DNA of 40,555 nucleotides from an uncultured Acetatifactor sp. (GTDB lineage Bacteria; Bacillota; Clostridia; Lachnospirales; Lachnospiraceae). The notes below the pieces were generated by a model. It did not search any database and was not told where the DNA came from. It saw only the letters and a list, made by a program, of their open reading frames with translations. The stretch lies in NCBI GenBank assembly GCA_910584865.1, contig CAJUCE010000038.1:1-40555 (forward strand), read 5' to 3'. Position 1 is the first letter of the stretch; every line of letters begins with the position of its first letter. This document shows positions 1 through 8,055 of the stretch, piece after piece. A program made the translations under genes and the position numbers.

Positions 1-33
1 TGTTGTTTTCAAAATCATATCCATAATCATCAT
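1..33 (-). CDS. Possible 5' end of a gene running off the left edge
   Basis: On the minus strand an AAAGGA ribosome-site-like sequence (about 34-41) is followed by several in-phase ATG codons at 33, 30, 24 and 18, and the frame stays open to the window edge. At most eleven codons are visible, so no product can be named. It could equally be a chance start. Confidence 0.22.
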   Translation of the reverse strand, partial: MMIMDMILKTT

Positions 34-304
34 GTCCTTTCATTTAATTCTATTAATAGCATAAAGGATATTTTTGAAGATTTCATAAAGAAAATCGAAT
101 TTTGACGAGAAAGCAAAAGGAATTATTTAAGTCAATATATAGAACTATGTAGACATATCTAAAAAGAAAGGTGAACAGTAAAATGTAATAGGGTGAATGA
201 ATATGGCAAAAATACCTGTACCACGATACGACTTTAAGGCTTTTTGTAGGTAGTAGGAAGAACTTTCGTATAAATAAGTGCCTACGGCACATCAACTCCC
301 CCTG

Positions 305-325
305 CCCCCTCAATCTTTGAGGGGG
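305..325. repeat. Perfect hairpin upstream of the IS91-type transposase fragment
   Basis: CCCCCTCAA (305-313) and TTGAGGGGG (317-325) form a 9-bp perfect stem with a 3-base loop, about 40 bp upstream of the transposase start. IS91-family ends are known to carry hairpins, so this may mark the element's 5' end. It could also be an unrelated terminator-like hairpin, although no T-run follows. The rest of 34-362 is AT-rich and shows no convincing gene. Confidence 0.45.
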
Positions 326-362
326 TATTGCTTTCCGGCCGCATTTATCGCATAATAATCTC

Positions 363-986
363 ATGAACATCCTACAAGAGATTTTTAAAGATAATTACGA
401 AATAATTCAATATACCCTCCATCCCCGGGCCGTTGAAATGGAGAACATCGAAAAGATGATAAACTGCGGCGCCCCTTCCTTTGGCGGCGCCATGTACGCC
501 TGCTCCCAATGCGGTAAGATGAAGTTCGTCCCTTTCCGCTGCAAGAGCCGCTTCTGCCCCACCTGTGGCGTAAAGTACTGCCAGGAACGTTCCACGTCCA
601 TGTCCTTCAAGCTCCTACGGTGCGGCCACCGCCACTGCGTCTTTACCATTGATGAGGAGCTCAGGCATTTCTTCCTGGAAGACCGCTCCCTCCTGGACTG
701 CCTTTTCCAGGCTGTCCGCAATGTCGTGTCCCAAATGTTTTATAAGCTCAATAAATCCGAAAACTTTGTCCCCGGTTTTATCTGTGTCCTGCATACCTTT
801 GGCCGGCCCCTGGAATGGAATCCCCATATCCACTGCCTTATCACCGAAGGCGGCTTCTCTGACAGCGGGTTATGGCGGGCAGTAAGACATTTCAACTATA
901 CTTACCTGCGCAAGGCTTTCCAGACCGTCCTCCTTAACGAAATGGAAAAGAGGATCGGGCCATCTGATTTTGTCAAGATTAGTTGA
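363..986 (+). pseudogene. IS91-family transposase, 3'-truncated
   Basis: The first 200 residues match the N-terminal half of IS91/IS1294-type rolling-circle transposases: a zinc-binding domain with cysteines at 47, 50, 60, 65 and 68, followed by the HUH-type motif PHIHCLI (HIH at 155-157) that binds the metal of the nicking site. Full-length relatives are about 380-400 residues. Here similarity stops after residue 200 and the frame ends seven codons later. The downstream catalytic Tyr region is absent, so the protein cannot be active. The junction near 965-987 runs directly into the broken 3' end of a solute-binding protein gene on the other strand, suggesting insertion followed by deletion, or a one-ended transposition product. 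Confidence 0.85.
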
Positions 987-1505
987 CACTGTGCCAGCGC
1001 CAGCTGTTTTGTCAGGCCTTCCGGATTGTTCATAATCAATTCAGTGTAGGTGGGCACACCATTCTCCATGGTGTAACTCTCCCCTTCGATGCCGTAGTTA
1101 AAAATCATCCTTCCCTCTTCCGTATAACCGTAATTTAAAAATTTCACGGCAGCCACCTTGTCAGTGCAATCGGATGTGATCACCACACTGTTTCCGGTCA
1201 AAGGCCAGCCAAAGGGAGATGTGATGATCCCATGGTCAAGGGCAACATACATCAACCAGTAGCTTCGGGTAGAGAACGGCAGGGAAGCTCCTTTCTCCTC
1301 CTTAAACGCCTTCAGCACCTGATACAGATCATCCGCCGTCTCAGGAAGCTCGAGATTCAATTCATCCAGCCAGTCCTGTCGGATAAGCATGCCCGCTGAT
1401 GAAAGCAGATATTCGTCTCCTCTGATAAAAGGAAAACCGATAATATATCCATCTTCCGATACGGCTATCGCTGCAGCCATAACACATGCTACTGCTTTTT
1501 CTCAT
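987..1505 (-). pseudogene. Degraded extracellular solute-binding lipoprotein (LplA-type)
   Basis: Minus-strand reading from about 1480 gives blocks typical of LplA-like family 1 solute-binding proteins: a middle block (DWLDELNLELPETADDLYQV), then abruptly the C-terminal block containing EGRMIFNYGIEGESYTMENG and NNPEGLTKQ. About 200 residues between these blocks and roughly 150 N-terminal residues are missing. Upstream, an ATG at 1505 behind AGAGAGGAAAG begins a signal-peptide-like stretch (MRK then KAVACVMAAAIAV) only if one base is restored in the A-run at about 1495-1500, which points to a frameshift. The 3' end is cut by the IS91-type fragment. No function is expected. It is related in type to the intact binding protein at 16000-17562. 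Confidence 0.7.
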
Positions 1506-1735
1506 ACTTTCCTCTCTTTCCGACTTTTCAGAATCTGGTTCCGCCTGTAACAATTTCAGCATAAGAATTTCCCCGAAAAAATACAAGGGACAAAACCACA
1601 CCTGCCCTTTTGTCCGGCTTTCTGCCGGCTTTCTATGACATTCCTGTCTCCTGCGGTATGCCTCGGAAAGCTTCGCCATACCGCCTTCCTCAAATCTGTT
1701 GATTTCTGCTAAAACAATTTTCTTTCTGCCTGTTT

Positions 1736-1899
1736 TATGGTACAATGTTGACTCGTAAGGGCATCGAGTCAACTTCTGATTTCATGCGCACCTTCGGCGC
1801 GCAAAATTATGGTACAATGTTGACTCGTAAGGGCATCGAGTCAACTTCTGATTCCATGCGCACCTTCGGCGCACATAATTATGGTACAATGTTGACTCA
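1736..1899 (+). repeat. 72-bp tandem repeat with promoter-like and hairpin elements
   Basis: Two complete 72-bp copies (1736-1807, 1808-1879) and the first 20 bases of a third (1880-1899). Every copy starts with TATGGTACAAT, an extended -10 (TGnTACAAT). The two full copies also contain the inverted repeat TTGACTCG / CGAGTCAA (1748-1772 and 1820-1844) and a small TGCGC/GCGCA-type hairpin. The copies differ at only a few positions. The array ends just upstream of the HAD gene, so the third copy provides its likely promoter and the other copies may act as extra promoters or operators. Confidence 0.85.
1882..1890 (+). promoter_or_regulatory. Extended -10 promoter for the HAD gene (third repeat copy)
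   Basis: TGGTACAAT fits an extended -10 element (TGnTATAAT, one mismatch) about 55 bp before the ATG at 1946. The same sequence recurs at 1738 and 1810 in the tandem repeat, giving up to three stacked start sites. No good -35 is visible, as is usual for extended -10 promoters. Confidence 0.5.
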
Positions 1900-1945
1900 G
1901 AAACGCATAATGTCAGCTTTAAAAAAACTGCGAAAAGGAGATACA

Positions 1946-2767
1946 ATGAATTCCAAACCACTTCACACATTACAGGCAAAAAAACTCTTCCTGTTTGACA
2001 TAGACGGAACGCTTGCAGTAGGAGATACGCTTTATGAGGGCAGTGCCGAGCTGCTTCGCCATATTGACAGAATCGGCGGAAAAGCGTACTACATTACAAA
2101 TAATTCTACCAAAGGCGGCAAAGATTATGTAGATAAGTTCCGAAGAGCATTTCATCTGGAAACAACAGAAGACCAGTTTATCACCTCCGGTTATATGACT
2201 CTCCGGTTTTTAAAAAAAGAATATGCCGACAGCACCATCTTCGTCCTGGGAACCGCTTCTTTCGTGACGGAATTGCATAAAAACGGTCTGCATATTACAG
2301 AGACTGCCTCTGAAAACATCGACTGCGCGATAGTCGCATATGACAGCGAGCTTACCTATTCCAAGCTGGTACAGGCCTGTAAGGTACTCTCCGCCGCAGA
2401 AGTTCCCTTTTATGCCACAAATCCGGATCTGTGCTGTCCCATCGATTTCGGCTTTATCCCGGACTGCGGCGCCATATGCAACATGCTCACGGAATCTACC
2501 GGCAGGAAGCCCGTGTATCTGGGCAAACCCAGCCGGACAGTGGTAGATCTGTGCCTGGAACGCTCCGGCTTCTCCCGGGAAGAGACTTTGGTGGTTGGGG
2601 ATCGGCTCTACACGGATATCGCCTGCGGAATAAACGGTGAAGTAGACACTTGTGTCCTGTTTACCGGAGAAGCAAAGCCGGAGGATATGGCAGATACCCC
2701 CTATCCTGCCACTTATTGCTTTGCCAATGTAAAAGAGCTCCTGATGCATTGCACCGAAGCTCTCTGA
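1946..2767 (+). CDS. HAD-superfamily (subfamily IIA, NagD-like) phosphatase
   Basis: A 273-residue cytosolic phosphohydrolase. Motif I is LFLFDIDGTL, with the nucleophile and acid/base Asp near residues 18 and 20. Motif II is the ITNNS segment typical of subfamily IIA, and motif IV is VGDRLYTDI near the C-terminus. The length and the C2-type cap between motifs II and III match NagD/AraL/p-nitrophenylphosphatase relatives, which act on small sugar or nucleotide phosphates. The physiological substrate cannot be told. The start at 1946 is chosen because AAAAGGAG lies 6 bases upstream. The frame is open further back through the 72-bp repeats, but no ribosome site supports an earlier start. It converges on the DegV gene with a 9-bp gap. 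Confidence 0.88.
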   Translation: MNSKPLHTLQAKKLFLFDIDGTLAVGDTLYEGSAELLRHIDRIGGKAYYITNNSTKGGKDYVDKFRRAFHLETTEDQFITSGYMTLRFLKKEYADSTIFVLGTASFVTELHKNGLHITETASENIDCAIVAYDSELTYSKLVQACKVLSAAEVPFYATNPDLCCPIDFGFIPDCGAICNMLTESTGRKPVYLGKPSRTVVDLCLERSGFSREETLVVGDRLYTDIACGINGEVDTCVLFTGEAKPEDMADTPYPATYCFANVKELLMHCTEAL

Positions 2768-2776
2768 TCCTTTTCA

Positions 2777-3688
2777 TTATTCCGCCAATCCTTTTTCTAT
2801 AATGCCGAATCCCAGCGGATAAGGTCCGGTATGCACGCTGATGGTGGCTCCGATCTGATAGAGGGGAATCCTGCTCTCATCGATGGAATAGCCCTTTTCC
2901 CGGAGCACCTCCAGGGTATGCTTTCGGAAGTCCACTGCCTCCTGATAGTCATAGCCATATCCCACTGCGATGCTGTAACGCTGGATTTTACGTCCGTTCT
3001 CCTCCAGATAATCCGTCAGCAGGTCGATGCACTTTTCCGTAGTGCGCTTCCTGCCTCTGCCGATACCGGAAGGAAAAATCTCTCCCTCCTTCAGCGTGAT
3101 CACAGGCCGGATCCCCAGGATACTGCCGGCAACGGCGGATACCTTGCCGATGCGTCCGCCATGCTTTAAGTATTCCATATCGCCTACCGTAAAGAAAATC
3201 CTTCCCGTACTCTTGATCTCCTCCAGCCTGGCAACCACCGCCTCGTACTCCATCCCGCTGTCCCGCAGGGCCGCGGCCTCCAGCACATACAATCCCTGCA
3301 GCACCGTATTCACCGTGGCATCGATGACCGTAATCTTCGCGTCGGAATAGCTTTCCCGAACAATCCCCCTGGCACTTAGGGCCGACTGCATGGAACCGCT
3401 GAATTTCGTGGTAATACAAATACAGATTACCGGGACGCCTTCCCTGGCATAGGGCATAAATGCCTCCACATAGTCCTGGGCCGAGGGCATGGAAGATTTT
3501 GGATATACCCCCTTCCGGTCCACCATCTGCTGATAAAAATCCCGGATTCCGATTTCCGCATTTTCTTTCAAATAATTCTCGTTGTCAAAAGAAACATAAA
3601 ACGGGACTACCGTGATATTCTTTTCCTCCACCAGTTCCTGGGGCAGGTCACAGGAACCGTCGCTGATAATGTGATATCTCTCTTTCAT
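2777..3688 (-). CDS. DegV family (fatty-acid-binding, FakB-like) protein
   Basis: 303 residues with the DegV fold signature: N-terminal ISDGSCDLP, a KSSMPSAQDY segment corresponding to the Thr/Ser-rich fatty-acid head-group loop, and a C-terminal HTGPYPLGFGI motif (His-Thr-Gly-Pro) typical of the family. Relatives such as FakB bind a fatty acid and present it to the FakA kinase for acyl-phosphate formation in phospholipid synthesis. No fakA is in the window. The start at 3688 has a GGAAGG box about 12 bases upstream. The gene stands alone, convergent with the HAD gene, with a 254-bp AT-rich region separating it from the next gene upstream. Confidence 0.88.
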   Translation of the reverse strand: MKERYHIISDGSCDLPQELVEEKNITVVPFYVSFDNENYLKENAEIGIRDFYQQMVDRKGVYPKSSMPSAQDYVEAFMPYAREGVPVICICITTKFSGSMQSALSARGIVRESYSDAKITVIDATVNTVLQGLYVLEAAALRDSGMEYEAVVARLEEIKSTGRIFFTVGDMEYLKHGGRIGKVSAVAGSILGIRPVITLKEGEIFPSGIGRGRKRTTEKCIDLLTDYLEENGRKIQRYSIAVGYGYDYQEAVDFRKHTLEVLREKGYSIDESRIPLYQIGATISVHTGPYPLGFGIIEKGLAE

Positions 3689-3942
3689 AAATACAGCCGC
3701 CTTCCGTACAGATCAGTCTATTACAAAATTCCAACTCACTGACACAAATTCGTCTATTGTAAATTTTGTACATGTTTAGAATACCACTTCCCGGCAAAAA
3801 TAGCAATAGCTTGTATTGTTCTATATCACATTTTATGGTTTTTTATACAGCTTACATAGTTTTTGAAACTATGTTTTGCATGATGTTTATCGCAATAACC
3901 CCCGGTAGAACGTTACAGAGCGCTCCATCCTTGGTTACCCGG

Positions 3943-4776
3943 TTATATCTCCAGCTCCATTCCGTCCCATGCAACTACAAATCCTCTGTGGATTTTCGAA
4001 TCTAATGCCTGAAAATGACAAAGCTGCCCGTTATGGGAAATATGACTTGCCGCAAATACCGTAGCATCATCGGCAATTCCCATCCGCAGCATCCGTTCTC
4101 TGACCGCGAAGTTCCGCTCCAGATTCATATGACCGGAATAATCCATCTTCCGGCGGCCTTCGGTGCAGTCCAGGGAAACCAGCTGCAGTACAATCCCAAG
4201 CCTTTGCAGGTATTCCCATACCTCCTCATAGAAAATATCCGTGTCATGGGCATAGAGCAGCGCCCGGTGCCCTTTGCGAACCAGATAGAAGAAAGGCTCT
4301 GTCGTACCGTGAAAGGCAGGCAGCGGCGTAATGGAATATTCCTTATAACGGTATTCTTCATAGGGCGGAAGCTTCCGGAACACCACGCGTCCGTCTTCCG
4401 TTATGTCCCGGTTTTCCTCCCGGGCAAAGACTGCCTCTGCCTCAGAACTGCCGCACACAATGAGGGGCGGAATTTCCTCTTCGTACACCGCAAAACTTCT
4501 GCACCGCATCCTGATATCATCTATCCCAAAATGATCCCCGTGGGTGTGCGTCACCAGACACAGCCCGATTCCCGCCAGATCCAAGCCCTCCTGCAGACAA
4601 TGCATATAAGTATCCGGCCCGAAGTCCAGCAGGATTTCCTCGTCGATCACAGCCTGGGCCCTGGTCCTGATCTCTTTTCCCCTGTGAGTTCTCGCATATT
4701 CACAAATCGGGCAATGGCAGAAGAGGGCGGGGATCCCCTCTGCTGCCGCCGTTCCCAGATATTTTATCTTCATCAT
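3943..4776 (-). CDS. Metallo-beta-lactamase-fold hydrolase (PhnP-like)
   Basis: 277 residues. The N-terminus KIKYLGTAAAEGIPALFCHC with clustered cysteines (CHCPIC) and the metal motif THTHGDHFGIDD are those of the PhnP/phosphodiesterase branch of the metallo-beta-lactamase fold. Further metal-ligand candidates are an AHDTD segment and a C-terminal ASHISHNG segment. Family members hydrolyse cyclic phosphodiester or similar bonds using two metal ions. No phn genes are nearby, so a phosphonate role is not implied. Two adjacent ATGs (4776, 4773) are possible starts. It lies 52 bp downstream of a second metallo-beta-lactamase-fold gene on the same strand and is probably cotranscribed with it. Confidence 0.82.
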   Translation of the reverse strand: MMKIKYLGTAAAEGIPALFCHCPICEYARTHRGKEIRTRAQAVIDEEILLDFGPDTYMHCLQEGLDLAGIGLCLVTHTHGDHFGIDDIRMRCRSFAVYEEEIPPLIVCGSSEAEAVFAREENRDITEDGRVVFRKLPPYEEYRYKEYSITPLPAFHGTTEPFFYLVRKGHRALLYAHDTDIFYEEVWEYLQRLGIVLQLVSLDCTEGRRKMDYSGHMNLERNFAVRERMLRMGIADDATVFAASHISHNGQLCHFQALDSKIHRGFVVAWDGMELEI

Positions 4777-4828
4777 ATTGTCCAGTAATCAATTCCTTTC
4801 CCATTGCATGCCCTGTTCCTGCCGCCCA

Positions 4829-5671
4829 TCAATCAAGGGGATAGGGAAGCTCCAAGGCATGCTCCCCGTCCTTGGTCACAAAATGATAGCGCACGCCGAG
4901 CTCCCGCATCCATCCCTGTACCTCCACGGTCTTCCAGGGCCCGGTATTGTAGCCGTTTCCCTGGGTGTTATCCCACAGCCATTGGGGCGTATTCCACAGG
5001 CAGGCCCTGGGAGCCACCGCCTCATAAAAACTCTTCTTCACCCCAAACTGCCCGTGATGGGCCATCTGGACAAAATCCGCCCGCAGTTCCTCATGAGAAA
5101 CCTCTGCCAATACCCTGTCCCCGGCTTCCTCCCCAAGGTCTCCCAGAAAAAGAACCCGCTGTCCATCTGCGTCCAGGCGTAAAACCACAGACGAATTATT
5201 GATCACATTCATAGGTAGGGACTCATCCTCCGGCACATGCACAACAGTGATCTCCGCGGAGCCAACCACGAACTTCTGCCCCTTTTCATAGCGGAAGCAC
5301 AGATTCGGATGGGCCGCCGCAAATTCATTATATTCCTTTGTAGTCCTGGAATCCGTACAGCCCGGATAATCATTTGCATGATAGAACTCATAAGACAGGA
5401 AACGGCTGTAGATCCGCTTCACCTTCACCGGATGGGGCCTGGAAAACATCTCCAGCAGCGCATCCACATGGTCTGAATGGGGATGGGTCAGCAGCCACAG
5501 CTCCACCACCGGCTCCGGCCCGCCCAGGCGCACCAGGGTATCCTGCAGATGCTGCGCATCCTGTTTATTTCCTCCGTCGATTACTACCAGCTTACCTTCT
5601 TTTGTCTGCAGTACGTAGGACATCATCTGTATCGTACTCTGCTCCTGCAGCATATATAATGTAGTCTTCAT
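4829..5671 (-). CDS. ComEC/Rec2-like metallo-beta-lactamase-fold protein
   Basis: 280 residues, soluble, with no membrane segments. It has the metal motif LLTHPHSDHVDAL, then FLGDLGEEAG, a second ligand region, and QMAHHGQFG, matching the stand-alone hydrolase domain related to the C-terminal domain of ComEC. The substrate is unknown; ComEC-type domains can cut DNA, but stand-alone relatives have varied substrates. The start at 5671 is set by GAGGAAA immediately upstream. The frame is open back to 5980 only because it reads through the 109-bp repeats, so that extension was discarded. It is the penultimate gene of a leftward series that may be cotranscribed with the glycan genes. Confidence 0.8.
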   Translation of the reverse strand: MKTTLYMLQEQSTIQMMSYVLQTKEGKLVVIDGGNKQDAQHLQDTLVRLGGPEPVVELWLLTHPHSDHVDALLEMFSRPHPVKVKRIYSRFLSYEFYHANDYPGCTDSRTTKEYNEFAAAHPNLCFRYEKGQKFVVGSAEITVVHVPEDESLPMNVINNSSVVLRLDADGQRVLFLGDLGEEAGDRVLAEVSHEELRADFVQMAHHGQFGVKKSFYEAVAPRACLWNTPQWLWDNTQGNGYNTGPWKTVEVQGWMRELGVRYHFVTKDGEHALELPYPLD

Positions 5672-5684
5672 ATTTTCCTCTATT

Positions 5685-5931
5685 CCAGTTCCGCACATAT
5701 CCCATCCGGTACCTCTCCACACAGAGAATTTCCGGCCGCCAAATGCAGGCGTCCGTAACTCCTCTGGGCACCGGATGGGATATGGGCTGTTTTCCAGTTC
5801 CGCACATATCCCATCCGGTACCTCTCCACACAGAGAATTTCCGGCCGCCAAATGCAGGCGTCCGTAACTCCTCTGGGCACCGGATGGGATATGGGCTGTT
5901 TTCCAGTTCCGCACATATCCCATCCGGTACC
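5685..5931. repeat. 109-bp tandem repeat with internal 15-bp inverted repeats
   Basis: Two full copies (5685-5793, 5794-5902) and a 29-bp partial third copy fill the gap between the GH99-like gene and the metallo-hydrolase gene. Each full copy contains the arms CATATCCCATCCGGT and ACCGGATGGGATATG, perfect 15-bp complements about 60 bp apart. The repeat edge (GCGGAACTGGAATAG on the minus strand) resembles the last codons and stop of the GH99-like gene (GCGGAACCGGAATAA), suggesting the unit was copied from that gene end. Confidence 0.9.
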
Positions 5932-5945
5932 ATATGAGCTGTTTT

Positions 5946-7673
5946 TTATTCCGGTTCCGCACATCCCCCCAGATATACAAAATTCATTCGTCCGTAGGGA
6001 GCGCTGCATCCGTTCAGGTAAAAATCGTCCACATCCTCGGTCTCCGAAATATGATCCGCCCACTTGAACTCTATCCGAAACTTTCCCTTTTCCGCCAGTC
6101 CAAGCGCCGGACGCGGCACCGCCATATGGAATTCCCTGCCCTCGCAGCGAATCGGCGCCACGGATGCCGATTTCCACCGCCATCCCCCAAGGCACTCATA
6201 CACCAGCGTGTTCCTGCCGTCCAGCAGTTCATGGTTCACAAGATAATGATACCCCGCCCAGGAAGGATGATCCAGCGGATCCTGGTTTTCCCTGACCACT
6301 CTCAAAAACAGCAGCATCCACGGCGTAAAATTGTATGCCGTAATGGGCTCAAAGCATTTCGCATAGAAGTACACATTGTCATCGTCCCACGCAACCTTAA
6401 GCACATCAAATACATTGCGTCCGCTTTCATTGACATACAGTCGTCCATCCATCCCCATGTGGTTGCGTGAAATCTCAAAAAATGGAAATCCCCTGTAGGC
6501 AGTCTCTACCCCTTCCCACTGACTGAAATCCCCGTCTATGTCAATGCTCACCTTTCGTTTTCCCTCCGGAATGGGGCCGCAGCCTTTATACCGGCGCACA
6601 TAATCGACCAGCTGCATATAATAATTGTCAAAATGGCCGCCCCGCATGGGTTCCAGATCCCTGGAATATTCCTGTGACGCCGTGTCAATAAAGGTCACCG
6701 GACGCTCCCTGTCCTCCGGCCTCTTAAACGGACCCGCCGCCCACTCGTTCCATCCCGTGACAAAAATCATTCTCGGATCCTGGTCTATGGCATATTCCCA
6801 CTGCTCCGCTATATTATAACCCCAGTTCACTGCCCCGGCAGCGCAATCATTGCCCACTGTGTGAAAAGCCTGATGAAAGCTTCTGCCCCGGTTCCTCTGT
6901 TCCCCATGAAAAGCCGAATCGCCGAACTTAATCTGCGGATGCTGTGCAGGAGAGACACTGATCACCTCTTTCCCCCCTGCTCTGTCCAAAAACACAGTCT
7001 GGGGACGTTCAAATGCCATCCACGGAAAGGCTCCTGTCCTCCTCACCTGCTCCGTTGGCCATTGTGACAATCTGATATCAAAGAAATCCCGCACTTCCTC
7101 TGAGCACAGTTCCGGACGGGCAATCAGCAGCGGCTTTCCGTCCGGCTGAAACCAGCTTTCTTCATACCTTCCCTCTTTGTATACACTTTCATAAATCTCC
7201 TGGGCGCGTATGCCGGATTCGCTGTTGGTATAGAACGCAAATCTCGGTGCCTCCCATCCCCTCTGCCGGAATTCGTGGAAGACCTCTATGACCTTTAAAG
7301 CATTTTCCCTGTGCATAGTGAGGTTCGTCGTGTCGAACACAATAAAATCCACCCCTGCCAGGATCAGCAGCATCACATGGCGGCGGATCACCCACTCGTC
7401 CCCGTGATCGTAATAGCCGAACAATGGCTCCCCCCAATAGCATCCGTCCGTATCCCAGATCGGGTGCGCCACATCCCGGAAAGCCTCCGGCGTCTCCGCC
7501 CAGATCTTCATATTGTCCCGGAAAGGCCGGATATCCCCGCTCCAGGTCAAATTGATAAAATAAAACATTCCCACATACCGGTTCTGCCTGGGCAGTCCCA
7601 CCGCCTCCGAAGAAGGCAGCTTCCTGCCCAGGGCGTCGATACCGGCATAGTTCCCAAGATTGAATCCTGCCAT
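5946..7673 (-). CDS. GH99/WbsX-like glycosidase with C-terminal DOMON/CBM9-like domain
   Basis: About 575 residues. The N-terminal ~370 residues resemble TIM-barrel proteins of the GH71/GH99-like and WbsX group: RYVGMFYFINLTWSGD near the start, a VDFIVFDTTN strand, and VTGWNEWAAGPF, the WNEW motif shared by that group. The C-terminal ~190 residues (from IDIDGDFSQWEGV through VAWDDDNVYFYAKCFEP) look like a DOMON/CBM9-type sugar-binding beta-sandwich. There is no signal peptide, so it is probably cytoplasmic and acts on imported oligosaccharide; endo-mannosidase-like activity is possible but not shown. The start at 7673 has GGGGG about 7 bases upstream. A GTG at 7766 would add 31 residues but lacks a ribosome site. 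Tandem repeats lie on both sides of the gene. Confidence 0.7.
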   Translation of the reverse strand: MAGFNLGNYAGIDALGRKLPSSEAVGLPRQNRYVGMFYFINLTWSGDIRPFRDNMKIWAETPEAFRDVAHPIWDTDGCYWGEPLFGYYDHGDEWVIRRHVMLLILAGVDFIVFDTTNLTMHRENALKVIEVFHEFRQRGWEAPRFAFYTNSESGIRAQEIYESVYKEGRYEESWFQPDGKPLLIARPELCSEEVRDFFDIRLSQWPTEQVRRTGAFPWMAFERPQTVFLDRAGGKEVISVSPAQHPQIKFGDSAFHGEQRNRGRSFHQAFHTVGNDCAAGAVNWGYNIAEQWEYAIDQDPRMIFVTGWNEWAAGPFKRPEDRERPVTFIDTASQEYSRDLEPMRGGHFDNYYMQLVDYVRRYKGCGPIPEGKRKVSIDIDGDFSQWEGVETAYRGFPFFEISRNHMGMDGRLYVNESGRNVFDVLKVAWDDDNVYFYAKCFEPITAYNFTPWMLLFLRVVRENQDPLDHPSWAGYHYLVNHELLDGRNTLVYECLGGWRWKSASVAPIRCEGREFHMAVPRPALGLAEKGKFRIEFKWADHISETEDVDDFYLNGCSAPYGRMNFVYLGGCAEPE

Positions 7674-7857
7674 TGATAGCCCCCTATTTTTATAATCGGG
7701 ACCTGTAAGCCCCTGAATTATGCCTGCATACACAGGATTTTGGCGCAAACTGCCTGTAAAGTACACTCATCCGTATACCAGGCCGCCATGCACCTCCGCA
7801 GAGCCGGCTTCCTGGTCGCAATCACTTCCACACCTGCTGCAAAGTCGTCACCTCTAC

Positions 7858-8055
7858 CTCCACGCCAGATGCAAATGCTGCCTCACTTACTTCCACGCCA
7901 AATGCAAATGCTGCCTCACTTACCTCCACGCCGGATGCGAATGCTGCCTCACTTACTTCCACACCGGATACGAATGCTGCCTCACTTACCTCCACGCCGG
8001 ATACGAATGCTGCCTCACTTACTTCCACACCGGATACGAATGCTGCCTCACATGC
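7858..8055. repeat. 33-bp tandem array spanning the MATE stop codon
   Basis: Six copies of a 33-bp unit; the core GCTGCCTCAC recurs at 7877, 7910, 7943, 7976, 8009 and 8042. The array begins inside the last codons of the MATE gene (stop at 8019) and continues into the intergenic region. In another minus-strand frame the unit encodes the 11-residue repeat SEAAFVSGVEV without stops, but no start supports translation of it. The remaining part of 7674-7857 shows no gene. Confidence 0.9.

Noticed and set aside
83..370. Minus-strand 95-codon open frame at the left end
   Set aside because: Its composition is low-complexity and Phe/Tyr-rich, it has no recognisable domain, and it overlaps the hairpin upstream of the transposase.
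1745..1945. N-terminal extension of the HAD protein through the 72-bp repeats
   Set aside because: The frame is open because the unit is a multiple of three, but no ribosome site precedes 1745, while AAAAGGAG stands before 1946.
5672..5980. N-terminal extension of the ComEC-like protein through the 109-bp repeats
   Set aside because: The extra sequence is repeat-derived and unlike the family; a good ribosome site fixes the start at 5671.
7858..8055. CRISPR array
   Set aside because: Units are contiguous and nearly identical with no unique spacers, and no cas genes are present. The same holds for the 21-, 24-, 72- and 109-bp arrays.
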